The translations under genes and the position numbers were made by a program. Of a stretch of DNA of 64,000 nt, positions 45,295-53,659 are shown in pieces. Origin of the DNA: Phytohabitans sp052068095 (GTDB lineage Bacteria; Actinomycetota; Actinomycetes; Mycobacteriales; Micromonosporaceae). The stretch is from NCBI RefSeq assembly GCF_052068095.1, contig NZ_JBQHDG010000015.1, positions 1 to 64,000 of the forward strand, in the 5' to 3' direction. Under the pieces are notes generated by a model. That model was not told the DNA's origin, did no database searches, and saw only the letters and a list, made by a program, of their open reading frames with translations. How positions within the stretch are numbered: position 1 is the first letter of the stretch; every line of letters begins with the position of its first letter.

Positions 45295-45794
45295 CCGTGG
45301 AGGCGCGGTTCTGTCCGCGCTGCGGTGCTGGCCTGGACGACAAGCCGCCCACCACGTGTGCGGCGTGCGGTTACGCGCTCTTCGTCAACGCTCGCCCCAC
45401 CGCCAGCCTCATCGTCCACGATGGACGGCGTTTCCTCGCGCTGAGGCGGGCGATGGAGCCGCGGGCGGGGCTCTGGGAGGTGCCGGGCGGCTTCTGCGAC
45501 GGGTGGGAGGAGCCGGCGGTCGCCGCCCTGCGCGAGGGCCGTGAGGAGCTCGGCGTGCAGGTCACCCTCGGTGACTTCGTTGGCATGTACGTGGGCAGCT
45601 ACGACTACCAGGGCGAGCGCTTGCCGGTACTCGACTGCTTCTTCCTCGCCACGTTCGACGACGGGGCCCAGGTGACGTTGGATCCGCGAGAGTCGTCGGC
45701 GATGGCCTGGTTCGACCTCGACCAACCCCCGCCGCTCGCGTTCGAGACGATGGACCGGGCGGTGGCCGAGGCGGCCCGGCGTTTAGGCCGGTGA
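45291..45794 (+). CDS. Nudix hydrolase with N-terminal zinc ribbon
   Basis: 167 residues. An N-terminal zinc ribbon (FCPRCGAGL ... CAACGYAL) precedes the Nudix domain, whose box is GFCDGWEEPAVAALREGREE followed by LGV (Gx5Ex7REUxEExGU fits). This domain order occurs in NudC-like and ADP-ribose-type pyrophosphatases; the protein is shorter than NudC and lacks its SQPWPFPxS motif, so NADH specificity is not supported. GTG 45291 coupled to lepA. Confidence 0.9.
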   Translation: MTVEARFCPRCGAGLDDKPPTTCAACGYALFVNARPTASLIVHDGRRFLALRRAMEPRAGLWEVPGGFCDGWEEPAVAALREGREELGVQVTLGDFVGMYVGSYDYQGERLPVLDCFFLATFDDGAQVTLDPRESSAMAWFDLDQPPPLAFETMDRAVAEAARRLGR

Positions 45795-45844
45795 AGTGCC
45801 GGGCACCTTTGCGGTCAGAACGAACCCCCGATTGGAGGACGACC

Positions 45845-46123
45845 GTGACCGCAACCGGCATCATCTCAGCGCTCATCATCGGGCTGATCATCGGTGCGCT
45901 GGGGCGGCTGGTAGTTCCCGGCCGCCAGAACATCCCCATCTGGCTCACCATGCTGATCGGCGTGGGCGCCGCACTGCTCGGCACCGTGATCGCGCGTGCC
46001 GCGGGCGTGTCTAACACGTCCGGGCTCGACTGGACGGAGATCTTCATCCAGGTCGTGCTGGCAGCGATCGGCGTGGCCCTGGTGGTGGGTGTCACCGGGC
46101 GCCGCGGCGTCAGTAGGTATTAA
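45845..46123 (+). CDS. GlsB/YeaQ/YmgE family stress-response membrane protein
   Basis: 92 residues with three hydrophobic helices (about 5-23, 28-50, 66-84) and the family motif GLIIGALGRLVVPGRQ. Transglycosylase-associated-protein family; function unknown, often stress-induced. GTG 45845 is preceded by GGAGGAC. Confidence 0.88.
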   Translation: MTATGIISALIIGLIIGALGRLVVPGRQNIPIWLTMLIGVGAALLGTVIARAAGVSNTSGLDWTEIFIQVVLAAIGVALVVGVTGRRGVSRY

Positions 46124-46145
46124 AACGCTGAGAACTGAACACTGT

Positions 46146-46175
46146 GGATGGGGTCCCGGCAACGGGGCCCCATCC
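46146..46175. terminator. bidirectional terminator
   Basis: 12-bp stem (46146-46157 with 46164-46175, one G-T pair) and 6-nt loop between the convergent GlsB-like and lysozyme-like genes. Confidence 0.78.
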
Positions 46176-46180
46176 GTGTG

Positions 46181-47038
46181 TCACGGCTCCGCGAAGACCT
46201 CCGCCACCACCTGCTGGGCCTGGTCGCCCTGCGTCATCTGGGCCCAGGCGCCCTCGTCGGCCGTCCACTCGAGACCCCCGAACCGCACCCGCTTTACCCC
46301 GTGGTCGGTGGCGTGCGAGACCAGCCAGTGCGCGTATCGCCAGCCGGCCTGCGGGCTTGCCGCCGGCACGGTCAGGCCGGTGACCTGGGCGGACGTCTCA
46401 AGGCGACCCCAGTCGAGGCGCAGCCCGGTGCCCAGCGCCTCGGCCGCCGCGGCGCCCCGCATCGCCGGCTCACCGTCGACGGTGCACGCCACCGCGCCGG
46501 TCGCGTTGCCGAGCAGCGCCTTGGCGAGCACCGTCGACTCGTCGGCCCACTTCTGGTACGCGCCCGGGTAGGCCGAGCGCTGCACCCGCTGCGCCGCGTC
46601 GGTGACCCGCATCTTTTCCCAGCCGCGCACCTTCTTGAGCGCGGCGTAGAACTTGTTGGCCGCGTAGCGCGGGTCGCTGATCTGCTCCGGCGTGCCCCAC
46701 CCCTGGCTGGGCCGCTGCTGGAAGAGACCGATCGAGTCACGGTCGCCACCGGAGAGGTTTTCCAGCTTTGACTCCTGGAACGCGGTGGCCAGCGCCACCA
46801 CGACCGCCCGCTCGGGCATCTTTCGCTGCATGCCGATCGCGGCGATCGTGGCGGCGTGTGCCATCTGCTCCGGATTGAGGGCGACCTCGCCGTCGGCCTG
46901 CACGGTGCAGGCGCGGCTGTGCGGCCGGGGAAGCTTGAGGTCGCGGCTCCAGTCGTGCCTGCCGACGACCAGCCCGAGCACGGCCACGAGTGCAAGGCCG
47001 ACGGCTGCCACTACCCCTGCCCGAATACGCACCGTCAC
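46181..47038 (-). CDS. secreted/anchored lysozyme-like (transglycosylase-fold) protein
   Basis: 285 residues. An N-terminal hydrophobic segment (~9-26) acts as signal or anchor. The central domain (MAHAATIAAIGMQRKMPERAVVVALATAFQESKLENLSGGDRDSIGLFQQRPSQGWGTP) has the helix-Glu-helix and GLFQQR pattern of lytic-transglycosylase-like folds; the Glu in FQESKL is the candidate acid. The C-terminal ~80 residues are unrecognised and contain one Cys. It probably acts on or binds cell-wall glycans; activity is not shown. GTG 47038. Confidence 0.82.
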   Translation of the reverse strand: MTVRIRAGVVAAVGLALVAVLGLVVGRHDWSRDLKLPRPHSRACTVQADGEVALNPEQMAHAATIAAIGMQRKMPERAVVVALATAFQESKLENLSGGDRDSIGLFQQRPSQGWGTPEQISDPRYAANKFYAALKKVRGWEKMRVTDAAQRVQRSAYPGAYQKWADESTVLAKALLGNATGAVACTVDGEPAMRGAAAAEALGTGLRLDWGRLETSAQVTGLTVPAASPQAGWRYAHWLVSHATDHGVKRVRFGGLEWTADEGAWAQMTQGDQAQQVVAEVFAEP

Positions 47039-47120
47039 CCCTCAGTGAGTTGTCCGTCCAGGGTACGACCTCAACCTGCCGGCGACCGTACCCATGGGCG
47101 GTTTGGCGCGGAAGGGGGAG

Positions 47121-47918
47121 TCAAGCCCCTTCCGGCCCTGCGGGCACCCACGACGCGTGGCGTTTCTCCCGAAACGCCCGGACCCCCTCCCGCCCCTCTT
47201 CTGACTGGAAGTAGCCCACCGAAAGGGCGGAGAGTTCCGCCAGTTCTTCACGTACGGTAGCGGTCGATCTCCGGTGCAGGACGCCTTTCGTGCCGGCGAG
47301 TGCCTCCGGGCCGCCGAGCACCAGCGCGCCGCAGTAGGCCGCGACGGTGGCGTCCAGCGTCGCCGCCGGCGCGGCGGCCGTGACGAGCCCGATCTGCGCC
47401 GCCCTCCGCCCGTCGAAGGTGTCTCCGGTCAGGAAGAGCTCGGCCGCCGCCCGCGGGGTGAGGCGGGGGAGCACGGTGGCGGAGATGACCGCGGGCACCA
47501 CGCCCAGCCGTACCTCGGAGAAGGCGAACGTGGCCTCCTCGGCGCAGATCGCGATGTCGGCCGCCGCCACGAGGCCGAGGCCGCCGGCCCGCGCCGGCCC
47601 ACCCACCCGGGCCACCACCGGCTTGGGGCACTCCCAGATGGCCGCGAGCACGTCGCCGAGCATCCCCACCGGGATCCGCCCGCTTGTGACTGCCTCGGCG
47701 GTCTCCTTGAGATCGGCGCCGGAGCAGAAGACCGGGCCGGTGTGGGAGAGCACCACCACCCGCACCGCTTCGTCGCCCTCCGCCGCCTCCAGCGCCGCCA
47801 TCAGCTGGGTCATCAGCGGGGTGGAGAGCGCGTTGCGGTTGTGCGGGCTGTCGAGTGTGAGCGTCGCCACGCCCTGCCCGGTCTCGACCCGGACCAGCGA
47901 CTCACCGTCAGAAGTCAT
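47121..47918 (-). CDS. enoyl-CoA hydratase/isomerase family protein
   Basis: 265 residues of the crotonase fold. Oxyanion-hole regions GPVFCSGADLKE and GGPARAGGLGLVAAADIAI are present; the second catalytic Glu of hydratases is replaced in position by the FSEVRLGVVPAVIS context, so exact chemistry (hydratase, isomerase or other) is open. ATG 47918, 18 bp from the divergent hemW start. An 8-bp hairpin (GGAAGGGG/CCCCTTCC, 47110-47133) overlaps its stop codon and may terminate transcription. Confidence 0.9.
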   Translation of the reverse strand: MTSDGESLVRVETGQGVATLTLDSPHNRNALSTPLMTQLMAALEAAEGDEAVRVVVLSHTGPVFCSGADLKETAEAVTSGRIPVGMLGDVLAAIWECPKPVVARVGGPARAGGLGLVAAADIAICAEEATFAFSEVRLGVVPAVISATVLPRLTPRAAAELFLTGDTFDGRRAAQIGLVTAAAPAATLDATVAAYCGALVLGGPEALAGTKGVLHRRSTATVREELAELSALSVGYFQSEEGREGVRAFREKRHASWVPAGPEGA

Positions 47919-47936
47919 GCGGGCAGACTAGAACCC

Positions 47937-49136
47937 ATGCCCGGAGCACTCCCAGAAGGCGAGGCCGTCCCCCGCGACGGCGCCCTGCCGCCGGGCACGA
48001 GCCTGGGCGGGCGCGGCTTCGGCGTGTACGTGCACGTGCCCTTCTGCGCGAGCCGGTGCGGCTACTGCGACTTCAACACCTACACCGCGGCCGAGCTGGG
48101 CGGCGGGGCGAGCCGCGACGAGTATCCGGACACCGTGCTCGCCGAGCTCGACCTCGCGCGTCGGGTGGTGTCACCCGCGCGGGTCGACACGGTGTTCGTC
48201 GGCGGCGGGACGCCCACGCTGCTCGACCCGGACGACCTCGCCCGCATCCTGGAGGCGATCGACCGCACCTGGGGCCTCGCCGCCGACGCCGAGGTCACCA
48301 CCGAGGCCAACCCGGAGTCGGTCACGCCGGCGTCGCTCCAGCGCCTGCGCAAGGCCGGCTTCACGCGGGTGTCGCTGGGCATGCAGTCGATCTCCCCGGG
48401 TGTGCTCCAGGTGCTGGAGCGCCGGCACACCGCGGGCCGGGCGCCGGCCGCGGCGGCCGAGGCCCGCGAAGCCGGCTTCGACCACGTCAACCTCGACCTG
48501 ATCTACGGCACGCCGGGCGAGACCGCGGACGACTTCGCCGCCTCGCTGGCGGCGGCCGTGCGCGCGGGCGTCGACCACGTCAGCGCGTACTCGCTGATCG
48601 TGGAAGACGGCACCCGGCTGGCCACCCGGATACGCCGCGGCGACCTGCCGTACCCGGACGACGACGTGGCCGCCGACCGCTACCTGGCCGCGGACGCCGC
48701 CCTGGGCGCGGCCGGCCTCTCCTGGTACGAGGTCTCCAACTGGGCGGCCGGCCCGGCGGCGCGCTGCCGGCACAACCTGCTGTATTGGACCGGTGGCGAC
48801 TGGTGGGGCCTCGGGCCGGGCGCGCACAGCCACGTGGGCGGCGTGCGTTGGTGGAACGTCAAGCACCCGTCCGCGTACGCGTCGCGCCTGGCCGCGGGCG
48901 AGTCACCGGGTTACGCGCGGGAGGTGCTGTCGGCCGGCGACCGGCACGTGGAAGACGTGATGCTGCGCCTGCGGCTCGCGTCCGGCCTGCCGCTTTCCGT
49001 GCTCGACGGTCCGGGCCGCGAGGCGGCCGCGAGGGCGGCGGCGGATGGCCTGCTGGAGACACGCGACGGGCGGGCGGTGCTGACCCTGCGTGGCCGCCTA
49101 CTCGCCGACGCCGTCGTCCGCGACCTCCTGCCCTAG
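47937..49136 (+). CDS. hemW: heme chaperone HemW (coproporphyrinogen III oxidase-like radical SAM)
   Basis: 399 residues. Radical SAM motif FCASRCGYCDF (CxxxCxxC), then GGGTPTLL, NPESVTPASL and the HemW C-terminal domain. HemW/HemN-like proteins of this type bind heme and insert it into membrane enzymes rather than oxidising coproporphyrinogen. ATG 47937. The stop TAG is followed by a repeat copy (R2). In the usual actinobacterial lepA-hemW-hrcA-dnaJ order. Confidence 0.94.
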   Translation: MPGALPEGEAVPRDGALPPGTSLGGRGFGVYVHVPFCASRCGYCDFNTYTAAELGGGASRDEYPDTVLAELDLARRVVSPARVDTVFVGGGTPTLLDPDDLARILEAIDRTWGLAADAEVTTEANPESVTPASLQRLRKAGFTRVSLGMQSISPGVLQVLERRHTAGRAPAAAAEAREAGFDHVNLDLIYGTPGETADDFAASLAAAVRAGVDHVSAYSLIVEDGTRLATRIRRGDLPYPDDDVAADRYLAADAALGAAGLSWYEVSNWAAGPAARCRHNLLYWTGGDWWGLGPGAHSHVGGVRWWNVKHPSAYASRLAAGESPGYAREVLSAGDRHVEDVMLRLRLASGLPLSVLDGPGREAAARAAADGLLETRDGRAVLTLRGRLLADAVVRDLLP

Positions 49137-49154
49137 GACCCGAGACCCAGAAGC

Positions 49155-49395
49155 AGACTTGCCCGGATCCGCGCCACCTGCGGACCGCCGCTCCCGCCGG
49201 AGACCGCGGAGGTCGGCGGCTCGCGGGGCGAGCCGAAATCCCCAACCCCCGCTGCCAGGTCCGCGGTTCAAGCCCTTTCGGGCGTCGCGAAAGCGACGCT
49301 TCAACCAACAGCGGACGGGTGAGGCCGCGGGAGCGACGGTCTGGACCACGACGGACATCGCGGTAGCTCAGATATCGAGTATTGGGTTGGATCTT
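49155..49395 (-). repeat. dispersed intergenic repeat, copy R2
   Basis: Fills most of the 309-bp convergent gap 49137-49445. The core 49159-49271 matches R1 and R6 on the minus strand (CTCCGGCGGGAGCGGCGGTC, AGCCGCCGACC, CCTGGCAG, GGGCTTGAACCGCGG). Next comes a hairpin GCGTCGC-GAAA-GCGACGC (49282-49299), then the 65-bp module 49306-49370 shared with 26102-26167. The tail to 49395 is AT-richer. Confidence 0.85.
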
Positions 49396-49402
49396 TGATG
49401 CT

Positions 49403-49441
49403 GCGAGACCCCGGTGACCGAGTGGATCACCGGGGTCTCGC
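49403..49441. terminator. terminator between hemW and DUF4870 gene
   Basis: Perfect 15-bp stem (49403-49417 GCGAGACCCCGGTGA with 49427-49441), loop 9 nt, immediately downstream of the minus-strand DUF4870 stop; usable from both sides. Confidence 0.82.
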
Positions 49442-49445
49442 GCTG

Positions 49446-50069
49446 TCACTTGATGATCGAGATGCTCATCGGGTAGTTGTACAGCTGGCCGTCGTTGGCC
49501 TTCACGCCGCCGATGATGCCGAAGACGATCGCGATGATCATCGCGACCGGCGCGAGGATGAAGCCGATCAGCGCGCAGACCAGGATCCAGCAGATCACCG
49601 TGATGATCGACCACAGCAGCTGGAAGTTGAGCGCCGCGACCGCGTGCGCGCGCACGGTCGGCGACTGGCTGCCCTTGGCCAGCAGTGACACCAGCGGGCC
49701 AACCCAGCCCAGCGTGCCGCCGCCGATGAACGCGCCGGCCGCGCCGCCGAAGTGGGCGACGAGTGCCCACGTCTTCTCGTCGTTGTTGGCGTATCCCGCC
49801 GGCGCCGGGCCGGCCGCGTAGTAGCCGCCGGGCGGACCCTGCGGCGGGTAGCCGGGCGGTGGCTGGTAACCCGCTCCGGGCGGTGGGTAGCCGGCCCCGC
49901 TCGTGGGCGGCGGGGGTGGCGGTGGAGCGTCACTCGGTGGGGGTGAGTAACCGGGAGAGGGTGCCTCGCCCGGCATCGAGTAGGACGCTGGGGGTGTCGG
50001 CGGAGAGGTCGGCTCCGGCGGCGTGGCGCCAGGCTCGTCCCCTCCGGGAGGGCGAGGTGGTTCTGTCAT
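49446..50069 (-). CDS. DUF4870 membrane protein with proline-rich N-terminus
   Basis: 207 residues. Residues ~1-92 are a Pro/Gly/Tyr-rich disordered tail (PPPGYPPQGPPGGYY-type repeats). The C-terminal ~110 residues are a DUF4870 domain with three hydrophobic helices (AHFGGAAGAFIGGGTLGWVGPL; LLWSIITVICWILVCALIGF; APVAMIIAIVFGIIGG) and the conserved polar NDGQLYNYP end. Function unknown. ATG 50069; divergent from hrcA. Confidence 0.87.
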   Translation of the reverse strand: MTEPPRPPGGDEPGATPPEPTSPPTPPASYSMPGEAPSPGYSPPPSDAPPPPPPPTSGAGYPPPGAGYQPPPGYPPQGPPGGYYAAGPAPAGYANNDEKTWALVAHFGGAAGAFIGGGTLGWVGPLVSLLAKGSQSPTVRAHAVAALNFQLLWSIITVICWILVCALIGFILAPVAMIIAIVFGIIGGVKANDGQLYNYPMSISIIK

Positions 50070-50174
50070 GAAGGTCACGGTAGGGGCACGGATCAACCGA
50101 CGCCACACAACACACTTACCAGTTGCGGACATTGTGCCCAAAGAGATCATCGCGGTCGTGTGGGGGTGCGACGT

Positions 50175-50207
50175 AGACTGGCACTCGCTACAGTCGAGTG
50201 CCAGTCT
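50175..50207. promoter_or_regulatory. CIRCE operator (HrcA binding site)
   Basis: A perfect inverted repeat, arms AGACTGGCACTC (50175-50186) and GAGTGCCAGTCT (50196-50207) with the diagnostic 9-nt spacer, matches CIRCE (GCACTC-N9-GAGTGC). It lies 27 bp before hrcA and overlaps a TAGACT -10-like element (50174-50179), so HrcA should repress its own operon. Confidence 0.94.
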
Positions 50208-50234
50208 CTTCATCTGGTGCGGCAGGGGGTGACA

Positions 50235-51257
50235 GTGAGTCTCGATGACCGCAAGCTCGACGTGCTCCGAGCGATCGTCGAGGATTACGTCGCCACCCAG
50301 GAGCCGGTCGGCAGCAAGGCTCTTGTGGAGCGACACCAGTTGGGCGTCTCGCCCGCGACAGTGCGAAACGACATGGCCGTTCTCGAAGAGGAGGGCTACA
50401 TCCGGCAGCCGCACACCAGCGCCGGCCGCGTGCCGACCGACCGTGGCTACCGGCTCTTCGTCGACCGGCTCTCCCGGGTCAAGCCGCTGAGCCCCGCCGA
50501 GCGGCGGGCGATCGAGCGGTTTCTGGCCGGGGCGCTCGACCTCGACGACGTGGTGCACCGCACGGTGCGCCTGCTCGCCCAGCTCACCCGCCAGGTCGCC
50601 GTGGTGCAGTACCCAAGCCTGTCCCGCTCCTCGGTGCGCCACCTGGAGCTGGTGCCGATCTCCACGACGAGGGTCATGCTCGTGATGATCGCCGACACCG
50701 GTCGGGTGGAGCAGCGGCTCGTCGAGCTGCCTGCGCCCGTGCCCGTCGACGCCGTCACCGACCTCCGCCGCCTGTTAAACGAAAAGCTCGTGGGCAAGCG
50801 GCTGTCGGACGCGCCGCCGCTGGTCCAGGCGCTGGTCGAGGAGGTCGCGCCGGATGCCCGAAACACCATGGCCACCCTCGCCACGGTCTTGCTGGAGACG
50901 CTCGTCGAGCGGCACGACGAGCGGATCGCGCTGGCCGGCCGGGCCAATCTGACCCGCGGCGGCCTGCTCGACTTCCAGGGCTCCCTGCGCCCGATCCTCG
51001 AGGCGCTCGAGGAGGAGGTCATCCTGCTCAAGCTCCTCGGCGAGGTCGACGCGGACACCCTCCTGATCCGCATCGGCGACGAAAACGAGATCGACAATCT
51101 CCGGTCCACCTCGGTTGTCAGCACGGGCTACGGTCCAGGCGCGACAATCGTGGGTGGTCTCGGCGTCCTCGGGCCGACGAGGATGGACTACCCCGGCACC
51201 ATCGCCACCGTGCGCGCCGTGGCACGCTACGTAGGCGACCTGTTGGGAAACAACTAG
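50235..51257 (+). CDS. hrcA: heat-inducible transcription repressor HrcA
   Basis: 340 residues, the normal length. N-terminal winged helix (LDVLRAIVEDYVATQEPVGSKALVE, SPATVRNDMAVLEEEGYI), central GAF-like domain, and C-terminal GPTRMDYPGTIATVRAVARYV. Represses via CIRCE and depends on GroEL for folding. GTG 50235 is chosen because AGGGGG lies 7 nt upstream. Followed by dnaJ 37 bp later, the dnaJ2-type arrangement. Confidence 0.96.
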   Translation: MSLDDRKLDVLRAIVEDYVATQEPVGSKALVERHQLGVSPATVRNDMAVLEEEGYIRQPHTSAGRVPTDRGYRLFVDRLSRVKPLSPAERRAIERFLAGALDLDDVVHRTVRLLAQLTRQVAVVQYPSLSRSSVRHLELVPISTTRVMLVMIADTGRVEQRLVELPAPVPVDAVTDLRRLLNEKLVGKRLSDAPPLVQALVEEVAPDARNTMATLATVLLETLVERHDERIALAGRANLTRGGLLDFQGSLRPILEALEEEVILLKLLGEVDADTLLIRIGDENEIDNLRSTSVVSTGYGPGATIVGGLGVLGPTRMDYPGTIATVRAVARYVGDLLGNN

Positions 51258-51294
51258 CCCGGGACAGCGCGAGAGCATGAGGACACGGAACGCA

Positions 51295-52428
51295 GTGGCC
51301 AAGGACTACTACGGGATTCTCGGCGTGAGCCGAGACGCATCCGACGACGAGATCAAGCGCGCCTACCGGAAGCTGGCCCGCCAGTACCATCCGGACGTCA
51401 ACCCGGATCCGGATGCGCACGAGAAGTTCAAGGACATCAACGCCGCGTACGAGGTGCTTTCAGACGACCAAAAGCGGCAGATCGTCGACCTCGGCGGCGA
51501 CCCTCTCGCCCCTGGTGGCGGTGGGCCGGGTGGTGGTCCCGGCGCGGGGCCATTCGTCGGATTCCAGGACATCATGGACGCGTTCTTCGGCACGGCTGCC
51601 GGGGCGCGCGGTCCGCGTTCGCGCACCCGGCCGGGTGCCGACGCGATCCTGCGGCTGGAGCTCGAGCTGACCGAGACCGCGTTCGGGGTGGAGGCGCCGA
51701 TCACGGTGGACACCGCCGTGCTCTGCACCACGTGCTCCGGCGCCGGCACCGCCGCCGGCACCCACCTGGCCACGTGCGAGGCCTGCGGCGGGCGCGGCGA
51801 GGTGCAGTCGGTGCAGCGCACGTTCCTCGGCCAGGTCGTCTCGTCCCGGCCGTGCACCGTCTGCCAGGGCTACGGCACCGTGATCCCGCACCCCTGCGCC
51901 ACCTGCGGCGGTGACGGCCGGGTCCGCACCCGCCGCTCGCTGACCGTGAAGATCCCGGCCGGCGTCGAAGACGGCATGCGCATTCGCCTGGCCCAGCAGG
52001 GCGAGGTCGGCCCCGGCGGCGGCACGGCCGGCGACCTCTACGTCGAGATCCACGAGCGCCCGCACGACGTGTACTCCCGCAAGGGCGACGACCTGCACTG
52101 CCGCGTCACCGTCCCGATGACCGCGGCGGCGCTCGGCACCCGCCTGACCATCAAGACGCTCGACAGCGAGGAGCAGCTCGATGTCAAGGCCGGCACCCAG
52201 CCCGGCGCGACGTTGCGGCTGCGCGCCCGCGGCGTGCCCCACCTGCGCGGCACCGGCCGGGGTGACCTCTTCGTCCACCTCGACGTACGCACGCCCACCA
52301 AGCTCGACCCGGAGCAGGAGCGCATCCTGCGCGAGTTCGCCAAGACCCGCGGCGAGGAGGTCGCCGAGCTCACCAAGCAGGGCGGCTTCTTCTCCCGGAT
52401 GCGGGACGCCTTCAACGGCCACGCGTGA
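51295..52428 (+). CDS. dnaJ: chaperone DnaJ (DnaJ2 type)
   Basis: 377 residues. J domain with YHPDV (residues ~35-39, HPD motif), Gly-rich segment, four zinc-finger repeats (CTTCSGAG, CEACGGRG, CTVCQGYG, CATCGGDG) and the C-terminal substrate domain. It stimulates DnaK ATPase. GTG 51295 begins AKDYYGILGVSRDA, the conserved start; ATG 51277 is in frame. Downstream of CIRCE-controlled hrcA. Confidence 0.96.
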   Translation: MAKDYYGILGVSRDASDDEIKRAYRKLARQYHPDVNPDPDAHEKFKDINAAYEVLSDDQKRQIVDLGGDPLAPGGGGPGGGPGAGPFVGFQDIMDAFFGTAAGARGPRSRTRPGADAILRLELELTETAFGVEAPITVDTAVLCTTCSGAGTAAGTHLATCEACGGRGEVQSVQRTFLGQVVSSRPCTVCQGYGTVIPHPCATCGGDGRVRTRRSLTVKIPAGVEDGMRIRLAQQGEVGPGGGTAGDLYVEIHERPHDVYSRKGDDLHCRVTVPMTAAALGTRLTIKTLDSEEQLDVKAGTQPGATLRLRARGVPHLRGTGRGDLFVHLDVRTPTKLDPEQERILREFAKTRGEEVAELTKQGGFFSRMRDAFNGHA

Positions 52429-52477
52429 GTGAGCGGAGCTCGCCCGCGGCGGTGAGCGAGCGGTCGAAGGGGGCGGC

Positions 52478-53191
52478 GTGAGCCTCCCGCTCTTTCTGGT
52501 CGATGCGCTGCCCACCGGGTCGACCCACGTCCTCGACGGTCCGGAGGGACACCACGCGGCCACCGTCCAGCGGCTGCGGGTCGGTGAGGAGCTGCTGCTG
52601 GCCGACGGGCGGGGCGGCACGGCCACCGCGGTGGTCACCGCCGCCGGCCGCGGCACCCTCGATCTGCGGATCGTCAGCACCGGGTACGTGAAAGCACCCG
52701 ACCCCCGGCTCGTGGTGATCCAGGGCATCGCCAAGGGCGAGCGCGGCGAGCTGGCCGTGCAAGCGATGACCGAGGCCGGCGTAGACGAGATCGTGCCCTG
52801 GGCGGCCTCCCGCTCGGTGGTCCAGTGGCGCGGCGACCGCGGCGACCGCGCCCGCGACCGCTGGGTGACCACGGCCCGCGAGGCCGCCAAGCAGGCCCGC
52901 CGCCCCTGGCTTCCACTCGTCGCGCCGGCGTCCACCACCCGCGAGGCGGCGGCCCGCGCCACGCTGGTGCTCCACGAGGAGGCCAAGGACCGCCTGACCA
53001 CGGTCGACCTCCCACCCACCGGCGAGATCGCGCTGGTGGTGGGCCCGGAGGGCGGCATAGCGCCGGAGGAGCTGGCGACCTTCGAGGCAGCGGACGCAAG
53101 GCCGGTCCGCCTGGGCGACGCGGTGCTCCGCACGTCCACCGCCGGCGTGGCCGCCCTCGCCGTGCTCTCCGCCCGCCTCGGCCGCTGGTAG
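52478..53191 (+). CDS. rsmE: 16S rRNA (uracil1498-N3)-methyltransferase RsmE
   Basis: 237 residues, SPOUT methyltransferase. N-terminal PUA-like domain (STHVLDGPEGHHAATVQRLRVGEE) and the SAM-binding trefoil knot with VVGPEGGIAPEEL and VRLGDAVLRTSTAGVAAL are diagnostic. GTG 52478. The dnaJ-rsmE pairing is conserved in actinobacteria. Confidence 0.95.
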   Translation: MSLPLFLVDALPTGSTHVLDGPEGHHAATVQRLRVGEELLLADGRGGTATAVVTAAGRGTLDLRIVSTGYVKAPDPRLVVIQGIAKGERGELAVQAMTEAGVDEIVPWAASRSVVQWRGDRGDRARDRWVTTAREAAKQARRPWLPLVAPASTTREAAARATLVLHEEAKDRLTTVDLPPTGEIALVVGPEGGIAPEELATFEAADARPVRLGDAVLRTSTAGVAALAVLSARLGRW

Positions 53192-53217
53192 CCGGCTCCG
53201 CACCCTTGCTCCCACGG

Positions 53218-53350
53218 CCTCACCCTTCGCGGTTGGTTGTGGTTACTCCTTCTGGGGGAGACGGTTTGTCCACATTGTCTGTTGCTGGATCGGTGGTGAG
53301 GGCGAACTGCGGGCTTTCGCCGCCAGGAGTAACGGCCGTGAGGGTGTGAG
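53218..53350. repeat. imperfect terminal-inverted-repeat segment after rsmE
   Basis: GTTACTCCT (53242-53250) pairs with AGGAGTAAC (53325-53333), and flanking sequence extends the similarity imperfectly on both sides (CTCACCC at left, GAGGGTGTGAG at right). GC is lower than in the genes around it. It resembles a decayed miniature element, but no target-site duplication was confirmed. A TTGTCCACA lies inside (53267-53275). Confidence 0.4.
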
Positions 53351-53363
53351 CGGCGCGTGAGTT

Positions 53364-53656
53364 GAGATCTAGGGGAGATAGTGCGCTATTTCAACCCTGA
53401 GTCTCCTAGATCTCGAGGTCTCGAGCCCGGGGCTGGTGACGCTGCTACAGGATGTCGGGGGCCCGAGCGCGGCGGGAAGACTCCTTGGGGCTGGTCCCGC
53501 GGACCTGGCAGGGGACGGCCGGGGGTTTCGGCTCGCCCCGCGAGCCGCCGGCCGGGAGCGGTGCCCGCGGGAGCATACGGTCCGCCGCTGACGCGGACGC
53601 GGGCAAATCTGGTTCGAAGTGACGTCACGACGGGCGGCGACCCTGAATTCGAAAGC
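53364..53656 (+). repeat. dispersed intergenic repeat, copy R3
   Basis: Lies in the 468-bp convergent gap 53192-53659. It begins with a nested inverted repeat (GAGATCTAGG 53364-53373 / CCTAGATCTC 53405-53414). The core 53489-53607 is a near-identical reverse complement of copy R4 (58443-58562). The right end (GGCGGCGACCC ... GCTCCCTAG) runs into the stop codon of the GH3 gene; the same end sequence abuts the epimerase stop at 58394. Confidence 0.85.
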
Positions 53657-53659
53657 TCC

